Shown piece after piece: positions 53,102 to 64,000 of a DNA stretch of 64,000 nt. The notes beneath the pieces were generated by a model, which saw only the letters and a program-made list of their open reading frames with translations, had not been told where the DNA came from and ran no database searches. Position 1 is the stretch's first letter. Every line of letters starts with the position of its first letter. Location of the stretch: positions 1-64,000 of the forward strand of contig ONDA01000008.1 in the NCBI GenBank assembly GCA_900316475.1. The letters are read 5' to 3'. Source of the DNA: an uncultured Prevotellaceae bacterium (GTDB taxonomy: Bacteria; Bacteroidota; Bacteroidia; Bacteroidales; Bacteroidaceae). A program made the translations under genes and the position numbers.

Positions 53102-54652
53102 TCAGAATAGTGGTTCGGCCGAACATGCATTGGGCGCACGGATGCGGATATTCTTGGCAATTGTTGGCGCTATTCTGTCGACAGTAACCCGATTGTTGAT
53201 TTTCTCAGCTTTTGTGCCTGCTCCGTAGAAAATAATGGGGAACTGTATGAACGATGCACGCGACAGTTGTGTATCCTTTGTGTTTTCATTCAGTATGTTC
53301 CAGCCCGGGGACACTTCTATTATAATATCGCCACAACGGTTGGGATTGTAGCCGTTGCGTATCTTTTGCGTCTGCTCGTTATTGCTTACCAGTAGTTGCA
53401 GGCCGCTGTACACATTGCGTACGCCGGATATCTGCGAGAGAAATTCCTGGGCACGCTGGCTGGCATCTGTCAGTGAAATGCGCTTCGATTCCAGCAGTTG
53501 ATGATTCAGGAACATCTGATTGCGGAAGCTTGTCTCGATATAGCGTCCCTGTCCCCAAAGCGCGCCCAAATACATGTTCAGCAGGTTGGACGTACGGTTG
53601 ACGTAGAACGTGCCTGTTGGTATGTGGTATTTCTCGTAGTCGGCACTTTCAACGTCGCTATAGCCGGTAGACGTAATGACGAAGAGCACGTGCTCGGCTC
53701 CCAATTTACGTTCTATGCCGCTGATGAGCTTTGCCAGCTCTCGGTCTAAGCGCAAATAGGTGTCCTGCAGCTCATATTGGCACTCCGACATCGCCTTGTG
53801 GTTGAACGTGCCGGCATAATAGCCTATGTTAAGAATGTCAGTAATACGGTCGCTGCCCAACATCTCCTGCGTAATACACTGTAGAGCCATATCAGTGACA
53901 AAGGCATTGATGACGCCGCTGGCCTTGAGCTGTACAAATTTGTTATGACCGGAGAATTTGTGCTTGAAGGGCTTCCGTGTGTTGGCCGTATGCTGGAAAT
54001 AATTAAATGTGCCCGATAGTTCAATCATTGGCTCCCAGCTGTCAGTACCGCCATTCTTAGCCGGTGAACCGGTAACATTGTATGCGGGCAGCCATTGAGG
54101 TTTCAGGGCATTATAGTAGTCGGAGGCGGTCCATCGGCCACTTTGGTCGTCAATCCAGAAAACACCATCGGCCGCATGTCCTGCAGACAAAATGGCAGCA
54201 TCAACACTGGGCGCTATGCTGTAGACTTTGGCATTCCCCTCTGTGGCGACCTTTAGTTCGTCAGTGATGGTTGATGTCAGCAGCATGTCCGGCGTTTGTT
54301 TCTCTCCGATGCAGTTTACAAGACGCAATGACTCTCGGTCAAGCCACTCCCCGCTGACGATGCTGTGGTATGAAGGCGTGACACCTGTCACTACCGTAGC
54401 AATGGCCGAAGCCCGGTCGATAGGGCTGAAAGGATAGCTGGCGTTGCTGAAGACGAGTCCCTGACTGAATAGCCGCTTGAATCCCTCGTCGGAATATAAC
54501 GGCGAGAACGCTTCGAGATAATCCGTGCGAAGCTGGTCGATAGTTATACTTACCACTAAGCGCGGAGCGTAGCGTATCTTGCTCTGCGCCAGCATTTCCG
54601 GCGTGAATCCGAAAATTGCCAGTAGGGTAATGTAGATGTATTTACTTCTCAT
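53102..54652 (-). CDS. Alkaline phosphatase-like protein, probably catalytically inactive
   Basis: A 516-residue exported protein related to PafA-type alkaline phosphatases (VVSITIDQLRTDYLEAFSPL at the start; QYELQDTYLRLDREL; FPIIFYGAG near the end). By eye, most PafA active-site positions are changed. The Thr nucleophile region is SPIDRASAIATVVTG; the second-zinc Asp-His pair TADHG is TSTGY; the first-zinc Asp of SSTDYxGH is GYYAGTFNH (His kept); the final His before the FYG strand is Gln. Only the first Asp and one His remain. It overlaps the DUF4105 gene by 11 bases. Confidence 0.82.
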   Translation of the reverse strand: MRSKYIYITLLAIFGFTPEMLAQSKIRYAPRLVVSITIDQLRTDYLEAFSPLYSDEGFKRLFSQGLVFSNASYPFSPIDRASAIATVVTGVTPSYHSIVSGEWLDRESLRLVNCIGEKQTPDMLLTSTITDELKVATEGNAKVYSIAPSVDAAILSAGHAADGVFWIDDQSGRWTASDYYNALKPQWLPAYNVTGSPAKNGGTDSWEPMIELSGTFNYFQHTANTRKPFKHKFSGHNKFVQLKASGVINAFVTDMALQCITQEMLGSDRITDILNIGYYAGTFNHKAMSECQYELQDTYLRLDRELAKLISGIERKLGAEHVLFVITSTGYSDVESADYEKYHIPTGTFYVNRTSNLLNMYLGALWGQGRYIETSFRNQMFLNHQLLESKRISLTDASQRAQEFLSQISGVRNVYSGLQLLVSNNEQTQKIRNGYNPNRCGDIIIEVSPGWNILNENTKDTQLSRASFIQFPIIFYGAGTKAEKINNRVTVDRIAPTIAKNIRIRAPNACSAEPLF

Positions 54653-55829
54653 TTTTTATGTGTATCCCAATTCTTGTTAGCAAACATAATGCCAAAATCA
54701 GCCATCCTTCAGCATAATGCTGAATGAGTCCCCCCAGAAGATATAGGCAAACCATTGCCAGTAGCAGCCATTTGTATTTCTTCGCGCGGCGTTTCAGCAC
54801 GGAGGGAATATAAAACAAGTGAACAGGATTCAATAGCAGTAGTTGAAGGTTGAGCGACGTTGTCGGGTGCTGTGAGAATATCATCACAAAAAGCACGCAT
54901 CCGGCAAGTCCCAGACACAGCATCAACACGGCATCCCATACGGGGAACGTCTTCTGTCGTTTCATTTCGACGGCAGCAATCAGCAATGCAGCAACGAATA
55001 GGAACGTGAAGCACGCCGTGGGCGAGCAGAAAAAGTCGGGGGTGATGCTCTGAACACCAGGCTGTACCGGCATGCGCCGCTCCTTGACCAATGGGCGGTA
55101 GTTGCCGTCGGAACCTTGAATCACGGCATGGTCAAAGTCGTAGAGCAGGTTGTCAGGCAGGAATTCCTGTTCCTCTCGGGTTGTCTTGAAGTCTGCTTTC
55201 AGTCCCAGTAGCAAGTCATTGCCGAACTTTGCCCAGTCATGATGTCGCGTCTTCTCGTGAATCATTTCACGGAAACTTGGCTTGTAGTCGTTGCGTGCTT
55301 CGTACACAACCTTGCCGGAGATGCTTCTCTCGATGATGTCGCGCGGACGAGTGGAGCAGTTGTCGTAAAAATAATTATAGCGGTAGACGCGGTTCTCAGG
55401 CTGATAGTTCTCTTCCAGCGCCACGTTTAGGGTCAGCTTTTCCTCTGCCGTTAGGTTCAGCACTTGCTCGGTTACGGAGCTGCCCCAGTGCTGATAGTAT
55501 TTGCAGAAGACTGAGAATGGCGCCATCTCTAATTCGTAGTCAGTCAGCCCAAAGACGAAACGTGCCACGAAGTGAGGTGCGTTGAAGTTGAACACTCCCC
55601 AGTTGAACACAAAGTCGGCCTCTTTGCCCTGATGTAAGTCTCGGTATCGCAGGGCTGTATGTCCATAAAGACTGTACACCTCCTCGTGAGGAGAGCAGGT
55701 GAGAAGCGAAAATTCAACACTGTCCATATACACCAATGGGTCATACTTCTGAGCCTTTGCGGGTAGCTGGAGTATGACGCAAAAAGTGAATATATAAACA
55801 GTACGTATTACTAACTTCAAACGTTTCAC
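54642..55829 (-). CDS. DUF4105 (Lnb N-terminal periplasmic domain) membrane protein
   Basis: A 395-residue protein. A signal peptide is followed by a periplasmic domain with SLYGHTALRYRD (His) near residue 55 and the conserved RYNYFYDNCSTRPRDIIE (Cys) near residue 150, the two residues expected of the papain-like DUF4105 fold. Four C-terminal transmembrane helices follow. The start is a GTG only four bases from the promoter -7 box; a TTG four codons further on is an alternative. Its role is unknown; it leads a unit with the degenerate phosphatase and possibly SecA. Confidence 0.82.
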   Translation of the reverse strand: MKRLKLVIRTVYIFTFCVILQLPAKAQKYDPLVYMDSVEFSLLTCSPHEEVYSLYGHTALRYRDLHQGKEADFVFNWGVFNFNAPHFVARFVFGLTDYELEMAPFSVFCKYYQHWGSSVTEQVLNLTAEEKLTLNVALEENYQPENRVYRYNYFYDNCSTRPRDIIERSISGKVVYEARNDYKPSFREMIHEKTRHHDWAKFGNDLLLGLKADFKTTREEQEFLPDNLLYDFDHAVIQGSDGNYRPLVKERRMPVQPGVQSITPDFFCSPTACFTFLFVAALLIAAVEMKRQKTFPVWDAVLMLCLGLAGCVLFVMIFSQHPTTSLNLQLLLLNPVHLFYIPSVLKRRAKKYKWLLLAMVCLYLLGGLIQHYAEGWLILALCLLTRIGIHIKNEK

Positions 55830-55833
55830 GGTG

Positions 55834-55841
55834 CAAAATTA
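55834..55841 (-). promoter_or_regulatory. -7 box of the DUF4105 unit
   Basis: TAATTTTGCA on the minus strand. The GTG start is four bases away, so the transcript would be leaderless if that codon is used. Confidence 0.5.
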
Positions 55842-55883
55842 CGAAAAAATCCCGAATAGGCGAACGTTTCCGAAAAATATTTG

Positions 55884-55891
55884 TATCTTTG
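55884..55891 (+). promoter_or_regulatory. -7 box of the DUF2461 / beta-galactosidase unit
   Basis: TATCTTTGCA, 26 bases before the ATG. The -33 side is TTTCC-like rather than TTG. Confidence 0.5.
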
Positions 55892-55917
55892 CACCAATAA
55901 AATGTCATAAGTAGTAA

Positions 55918-59662
<3,745 letters not shown>

Positions 59663-59732
59663 CTTTTATAAGCTGTGCTTTTGGAAAAATGACACTTTTT
59701 TCGCCGAATTTGCAATTTTTCTGCAAAAAAAT

Positions 59733-59763
59733 TTGGGGAATAAGTTGAAATATGCTAACTTTG
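59733..59763 (+). promoter_or_regulatory. Promoter of the small secreted-protein gene
   Basis: TTG (59733-59735), 20 bases, TAACTTTG (59756-59763). The ATG is 70 bases further on. Confidence 0.7.
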
Positions 59764-59832
59764 CACGTCGAATAGATTAAATATTGATATTATTCTGGAT
59801 AAGGATACAATAATTATTAAACGACAAGAGAC

Positions 59833-60306
59833 ATGAAAAAGATGAAAAAGCTTGTTTTTGTTGGCTTGATGATGCTCGGCACCGTCACGGTCAATGCTCA
59901 GGATGAAGTTAAGAGTGACAATATTATCAAGGTTGACGAGCAGCAGGTTCCTGTCTGCTATGTCAATAAGACCATCGACGAGTTGCGTCAAGAAGTTGGC
60001 GAATTGGAGACCATTCTTGAGACGGAGAATTTCCAGCTTTATCAAGCTGGCGACTATACTTATAAGGTAGAGAACTATGTCGTCGTGTCACAGAGCATCC
60101 AGTTTGAAGACACCAAGGACGACAAGGTGCTTTATAACAAGGTGCTTGCCGATCTTCAGAAGACAAAGTTTATCCGTGACACGCACAATACCGGTGCCAA
60201 CAATTTCCTGTATACCGATTTCCAGGTTCAGTTCGACGACTTTCAGGGCTATCAGAAACTGACGTACTCTGTGATACCCGCTGATTTCGACTTGACTGAG
60301 AAATAA
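59833..60306 (+). CDS. Small secreted protein, unknown
   Basis: A 157-residue protein with a signal peptide (MKKMKKLVFVGLMMLGTVTVNA). The mature part is acidic, with a helical stretch (TIDELRQEVGELETILETE) and several strands. I do not recognise a family. It has its own promoter and terminator, so it is a single-gene unit. Confidence 0.75.
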   Translation: MKKMKKLVFVGLMMLGTVTVNAQDEVKSDNIIKVDEQQVPVCYVNKTIDELRQEVGELETILETENFQLYQAGDYTYKVENYVVVSQSIQFEDTKDDKVLYNKVLADLQKTKFIRDTHNTGANNFLYTDFQVQFDDFQGYQKLTYSVIPADFDLTEK

Positions 60307-60332
60307 GGCGGCAAAAGGATTAGCAATATGTT

Positions 60333-60370
60333 AAAAACCCGGACTTTGCGAAGGCTAGTCCGGGTTTTTT
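60333..60370. terminator. Bidirectional terminator
   Basis: AACCCGGACT and AGTCCGGGTT pair around a 10-base loop, with A and T runs on the two sides, between converging genes. Confidence 0.9.
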
Positions 60371-60382
60371 CGTGTCGACAGC

Positions 60383-60703
60383 TCAATCGAGGTGGAAGAC
60401 CTCCTCCAGAGGGATGGTGACGGGCGAGTTGTCGGGGTTCACCTCCATGATGTCTGCCATCATGTCCCACCATTTCTGTGTGATGGGGTCAACGTTCTCC
60501 GTGTCCTGCGAGTTGCCCTCCTTGGAGCACTCCTGATAGGCAAAAAGGATGTTGGTGTCGCGGTCCCAGTAGATGCTGTAGTTGCCCACCCCCTGTTCCT
60601 TAATCATCTTAACAAGTTCGGGCCAGATGGCCGCGTGACGTTTTTGATACTCCCGTTCATAGCCGGGCTTCAGCTTCATTTTGAATGCAAATCTGCGTGT
60701 CAT
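60383..60703 (-). CDS. rhaM: L-rhamnose mutarotase
   Basis: A 106-residue enzyme that interconverts alpha- and beta-L-rhamnopyranose. The YxxxH motif is in KLKPGYEREYQKRHAAIWPEL, with WDRDTNILFAYQECS following. No rhamnose kinase, isomerase or permease lies near. Its partner upstream is a glycosyltransferase, eight bases away. Confidence 0.93.
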   Translation of the reverse strand: MTRRFAFKMKLKPGYEREYQKRHAAIWPELVKMIKEQGVGNYSIYWDRDTNILFAYQECSKEGNSQDTENVDPITQKWWDMMADIMEVNPDNSPVTIPLEEVFHLD

Positions 60704-60710
60704 AATTGTT

Positions 60711-61592
60711 TTAGTTTTTAATGGATAAATAGTAACCTAATTTGTAGATTTTGAAAACGGTCAGATTAGGGTGGCGTCCACAGAGGCTGCGGCGCTCCAG
60801 ACGTCCGAAGACGCGGTGCCAGAGCCTTAACAGCTGCTTGACGGCGCCTATATGTATATTCTGAATGTACGTCAGCATTGTGGAATAGCCCCTTAGTTCC
60901 TGCTGGAACTTGTGGAGGGTGTGCAGACCCTCTTCGGTCTTTTTGACGAAATGCGGATTGTCCTCGAATGTCCTGAAACCGGCAGGGTTGTCTAAATGTG
61001 TAATGTTGAGCCCCGCCTGTTTGAGCACCTTCCCGAAAAGCACATCCTCATAGCCGTAAAGGCGGAAGCGCTCGTCAAAGGGGTGGGCAAGCATAATATC
61101 GCGGCTGACGAGGAAATTCCCTGTGTGGAAATGCTGGAAGGGGCGCGTGCGCCTTACTTCCGCGCGGTGTTGGGGCTCGCAGGCTTTCTCGTACAGGTAG
61201 CGCAGGCTTGATGCCTCACCCTCGCCGACGACATAACCGCCGTAGACCACCGTGCCCTCACTTTGCAGGTAGTTCTCTATGAACTGGGGGGCGTCGACGC
61301 TCATGTGACTGTCAAGGAATAGCAGCCACTGGTATTGAGCCTTGCTTGCCAGAAAGTTTCTGATGGCAGCGCGCCCGACGTTCTCCGGGCACTCCAGGAA
61401 TCGGCAGTGGGGTAGCGCACCGAGTTTCCTGTTCTGCTCAACATAGCAGCGGTTGGTCGACCCGTCATCGGCAATGAGCAGTTCGAAGCGCAAACCGCCG
61501 ACGGATTCAGCCTGCCGGTATAGGGCTGTAGCCAGTTCGGTACAGTCGTTATTGTATGTAGGAATCAGTATCGAAAGTTCATTTTTCTTCAT
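60711..61592 (-). CDS. Family 2 glycosyltransferase
   Basis: A 293-residue GT-A glycosyltransferase. ELSILIPTYNND and LLIADDGSTNR form the nucleotide-binding end, FLDSHMSV occupies the DxD region, and GYEDVLFGKVLKQAG is a typical acceptor-side ED motif. It probably adds a sugar to a surface glycan. There is no N-terminal signal; a C-terminal basic/hydrophobic helix could attach it to the membrane. Acceptor and donor are unknown. Confidence 0.9.
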   Translation of the reverse strand: MKKNELSILIPTYNNDCTELATALYRQAESVGGLRFELLIADDGSTNRCYVEQNRKLGALPHCRFLECPENVGRAAIRNFLASKAQYQWLLFLDSHMSVDAPQFIENYLQSEGTVVYGGYVVGEGEASSLRYLYEKACEPQHRAEVRRTRPFQHFHTGNFLVSRDIMLAHPFDERFRLYGYEDVLFGKVLKQAGLNITHLDNPAGFRTFEDNPHFVKKTEEGLHTLHKFQQELRGYSTMLTYIQNIHIGAVKQLLRLWHRVFGRLERRSLCGRHPNLTVFKIYKLGYYLSIKN

Positions 61593-61600
61593 TTCAGCTC

Positions 61601-61608
61601 CAAAATTA
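61601..61608 (-). promoter_or_regulatory. -7 box of the glycosyltransferase-rhaM unit
   Basis: TAATTTTG on the minus strand, eight bases before the ATG, so another very short leader. No clear -33 TTG. Confidence 0.4.
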
Positions 61609-61648
61609 CATAAAAATCCATAAATGGAACTATAAAAACAAGAAAAAG

Positions 61649-61680
61649 TTTGTGTACTTCGCTAAAAATAACTAATTTTG
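61649..61680 (+). promoter_or_regulatory. rpsP promoter
   Basis: TTTG (61649-61652), 20 bases, TAATTTTG (61673-61680), followed by a 60-base leader. Confidence 0.75.
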
Positions 61681-61742
61681 CAGCCGCTTCCACGGGTTGG
61701 AGGCATTGAAATTCAAATAATAATTAAAAAAAGATTAAAAAA

Positions 61743-62288
61743 ATGGCAACAAAAATCAGATTGCAGCGCGGCGGCCGTAAGGGCTATGCAGTTTATCGCA
61801 TCGTCATCGCCGACGCCAGAGCACCACGTGATGGTCGTTTTACTGAAAAGATTGGTATGTATAACCCTAACACCAATCCTGCCACAGTAGAATTGAATTT
61901 CGAGCGTGCTCTCTATTGGGTTGAGACTGGTGCCCAGCCCACAGACACCGTACGCAACATTCTCAGCCGTGAAGGCGTGTACCTGATGAAGCACCTGCGT
62001 GGTGGCGTTAAGAAGGGCGCTTTCGACGAAGCTGCTGCACAGAAGAAATTTGACGCATGGAAGGCTGACAAGCAGAATGGCCTTAACAAGATTGCTGAGG
62101 CTGATGCTAAGGCTAAGAAGGACGCTGCTTTGAAGGCTCTCGATGCTGAGAAGAAGGTGAACGAGGAAATTGCTAAGAAGGTAGCCGACAAGAAGGCTGC
62201 TGCCGCTGCCGCTAAGGCTGAGGAGGAGGCTGCAAAGGCTGCTGAGGCCGCTGCTGCCGAGACCGCTGAGGCACCCGCTGAGGCATAG
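61743..62288 (+). CDS. rpsP: 30S ribosomal protein S16 with a long Ala/Lys/Glu tail
   Basis: A 181-residue S16. The first 80 residues are the conserved domain ([36 protein letters not shown]). An extra region of about 60 residues forms a second helical part. The last 40 residues are almost only Ala, Lys and Glu, a low-complexity tail found in several Bacteroidetes S16 proteins. It ends before a strong terminator. Confidence 0.97.
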   Translation: MATKIRLQRGGRKGYAVYRIVIADARAPRDGRFTEKIGMYNPNTNPATVELNFERALYWVETGAQPTDTVRNILSREGVYLMKHLRGGVKKGAFDEAAAQKKFDAWKADKQNGLNKIAEADAKAKKDAALKALDAEKKVNEEIAKKVADKKAAAAAAKAEEEAAKAAEAAAAETAEAPAEA

Positions 62289-62316
62289 TCTGGCTCTTTC
62301 GTTCGCTAAGACACTG

Positions 62317-62353
62317 ACTGGACATCGGGCTCGAGCTCAGTGTCCAGTTTTTT
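62317..62353 (+). terminator. rpsP terminator
   Basis: ACTGGACA and TGTCCAGT form the stem around a 16-base loop, followed by six T residues. Confidence 0.85.
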
Positions 62354-62384
62354 GATTATTGATAATTCTTTATACTATTGTAAT

Positions 62385-64000
62385 ATGAATATTTCCTATA
62401 AATGGCTGAAGGAATATGTCGACTTTGAGCTGACGCCGCAGCAGGTGTGCGACGCTCTGACGTCGACCGGCCTTGAGGTAGACGCCTTAGAGGAGGTACA
62501 GAGCATTCGTGGAGGCTTGAAGGGTCTCTACGTCGGTCAGGTGCTGACCTGCGAGGCTCACCCCAACAGCGACCACCTTCACGTGACGACGGTCGACCTG
62601 GGCAGGGGCACAGCGAGTCAGATTGTCTGTGGTGCCCCCAACGTAGCTGCCGGCCAGAAGGTGATTGTGGCCGACCTGGGGTGTGTGCTCTATGATGGCG
62701 ACAAGGAATTCCAAATCAAGAAGTCAAAGTTGCGCGGCGTGGAGTCGTGTGGCATGATTTGCGCCGAGGATGAGATAGGTGTCGGCACGTCGCACGATGG
62801 TATCATCGTGCTGCCTGAGGACGCACCTGTAGGACAGCCCGCCGCAGAGTATTATAATCTTGAGAGCGACTGGCTCATCGAGATTGACATTACGGCCAAT
62901 CGTGCCGACGCGCTGTCTCATTGGGGCGTAGCACGCGATTTGTATGCATGGCTGAAACAGAACGGCTATGATACCAGTCTGCACCGTCCGAGTGCATCAA
63001 CGTTCTCCGTCGACGACAACTCACTCCCTATCGATGTCGAAATCCAAAACACCGAGGCCTGCCGACGCTATGCCTGCGTCAGCATCACCGGCTGCGAGGT
63101 GAAGGAGTCGCCGGAGTGGCTGAAGACTCGGTTGACGACCGTCGGTCTGCGTCCTATCAACAATATTGTCGACATCACCAACTACATCATGTTTGCTTAC
63201 GGTCAGCCATTGCACTGCTTTGATGCTGATATGGTGACGGGGCATAAGATTGTGGTGAAGACAATGCCCGAGGGAACGCCCTTCCAGACGCTCGATGGTG
63301 TGGAGCACAAACTTTCCGACCGCGATCTCGCTATCTGCAATACCGAGGATGCTATGTGCATTGCCGGTGTGTTCGGCGGCAAAGGAAGCGGAACTTATGA
63401 GACGACAAAGAACGTCGTGCTGGAGTCGGCGTACTTCCATCCCACGTGGATTCGTAAGTCGGCCCGACGTCACGGACTATCGACCGACGCTTCGTTCCGT
63501 TTCGAGCGCGGCATCGATCCCAATGGCGTTATCTACGCATTGAAGCAGGCCGCTATTCTGTGCCGTGAACTGGCTGGCGGCAAGATTTCCATGGAGATTC
63601 GCGACGAGTATCCTTCGCCGATTGAGAATCCCAAAGTAGAGCTTAACATAAACTATGTTAAGACACTGATTGGCAAGGAGATACCTACAGAGACGATTAA
63701 AAGAATTTGCACGTCTCTCGAGATGAAAATCCTGAACGAGACGGCAGAGGCTATCACACTCGAAATTCCCGCCTACCGCGTCGACGTGCAACGTCCGTGC
63801 GACGTCGTAGAGGACATCCTGCGCATCTATGGATATAATAATGTTGAAATACCTACCCAGCTGAAAGGCTCCCTCGTCATCAAGGGCGAAGAAGACCGCA
63901 AGCACAAACTGGCAAACCTCGTCAGTGAGCAGCTGGTAGGCGAGGGCTTCAACGAGATACTGAACAACTCGCTGACAAAAGCCGCCTACTACGAAGACAA
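62385..64000 (+). CDS. pheT: Phenylalanyl-tRNA synthetase beta subunit (5' part, cut by the window edge)
   Basis: At least 538 codons from MNISYKWLKEYVDFELTPQQ are open to the right edge. The subunit domains appear in order: N-terminal B1 (LTSTGLEVDALEE), the tRNA-binding EMAP-like domain (HPNSDHLHVTTVDLG, then QIVCGAPNVAAGQKV), B3/B4 (RLTTVGLRPINNIVDITNYI; GQPLHCFDAD) and B5 (ETIKRICTSLEMKI; VDVQRPCDVVEDILRIYGYN). It charges tRNA-Phe together with PheS, whose gene is not in the window. A tRNA-Phe gene is 18 kb to the left. Confidence 0.97.
   Translation, partial: MNISYKWLKEYVDFELTPQQVCDALTSTGLEVDALEEVQSIRGGLKGLYVGQVLTCEAHPNSDHLHVTTVDLGRGTASQIVCGAPNVAAGQKVIVADLGCVLYDGDKEFQIKKSKLRGVESCGMICAEDEIGVGTSHDGIIVLPEDAPVGQPAAEYYNLESDWLIEIDITANRADALSHWGVARDLYAWLKQNGYDTSLHRPSASTFSVDDNSLPIDVEIQNTEACRRYACVSITGCEVKESPEWLKTRLTTVGLRPINNIVDITNYIMFAYGQPLHCFDADMVTGHKIVVKTMPEGTPFQTLDGVEHKLSDRDLAICNTEDAMCIAGVFGGKGSGTYETTKNVVLESAYFHPTWIRKSARRHGLSTDASFRFERGIDPNGVIYALKQAAILCRELAGGKISMEIRDEYPSPIENPKVELNINYVKTLIGKEIPTETIKRICTSLEMKILNETAEAITLEIPAYRVDVQRPCDVVEDILRIYGYNNVEIPTQLKGSLVIKGEEDRKHKLANLVSEQLVGEGFNEILNNSLTKAAYYED

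Overview
The window reads as a chromosome segment of a gut-type Bacteroidetes, most likely Prevotella or a close relative. The basis is the recurrent promoter pattern TTG-N19..21-TAnnTTTG, families typical of that phylum (DUF4105, LTD-OadG fusion, M56 peptidase fused to TonB, BlaI-M56 cassettes, an approximately 1,100-residue SecA) and a mixed xylan/pectin/rhamnose/galactoside enzyme set. I see no transposase, CRISPR array, rRNA or prophage. There is one tRNA (Phe).

Layout. 0.1-11.1 kb: a FecCD-type permease converges on a leftward block of anaerobic cobalamin enzymes, mostly as fusions (CobJ/CbiH-CbiC, CbiE-CbiT, CbiG-CbiF, CbiJ-CbiD). A GH8 xylanase, a DUF2147 protein and a PL9 pectate lyase sit inside the block, with a HAD phosphatase at its end. 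11.5-25.1 kb: rightward housekeeping and redox genes (serS, fused NfnAB-like flavoprotein, DMT protein, TtcA-like ATPase, uxaC, polyferredoxin plus aldo/keto reductase, MaoC, a PurF-like protein whose usual catalytic cysteine position is glycine), with rubrerythrin and asparaginase on the other strand. 25.1-28.7 kb: recJ-recQ.

28.8-43.5 kb is an accessory region of envelope-stress signalling genes. It holds two BlaI-M56 antirepressor cassettes (one with tandem palindromic operators), two complete ECF sigma/anti-sigma operons with secreted proteins, and at least three broken sigma loci. One of these is a sigma/outer-membrane-protein chimera, another adjoins a Fic-like remnant, and nearby lies a deletion fossil of an M56 gene. 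It ends in a roughly 410-bp repeat island with inverted ends, a 28-bp perfect palindrome and 21-bp tandem repeats.

43.7-48.9 kb: tRNA-Phe, then a leftward operon joining an AspT-type antiporter, Na+-pumping decarboxylase subunits (gamma, biotin carrier, beta) and an anti-sigma/STAS partner-switch pair. 49-55.8 kb: an M15 peptidase, then DUF4105 - degenerate alkaline phosphatase - SecA. 55.9-64 kb: DUF2461 and GH2 beta-galactosidase, a small secreted protein, rhamnose mutarotase and glycosyltransferase, rpsP and the 5' part of pheT.

The most unusual signals are short palindromic or heptameric repeats that have entered reading frames and are translated (CbiD, CobL, an ECF sigma factor, probably CobJ and an M56 peptidase), two conserved-looking enzymes that lack catalytic residues, and deletion decay of sigma/M56 loci. 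All family assignments were made by eye from sequence motifs, without database searches.
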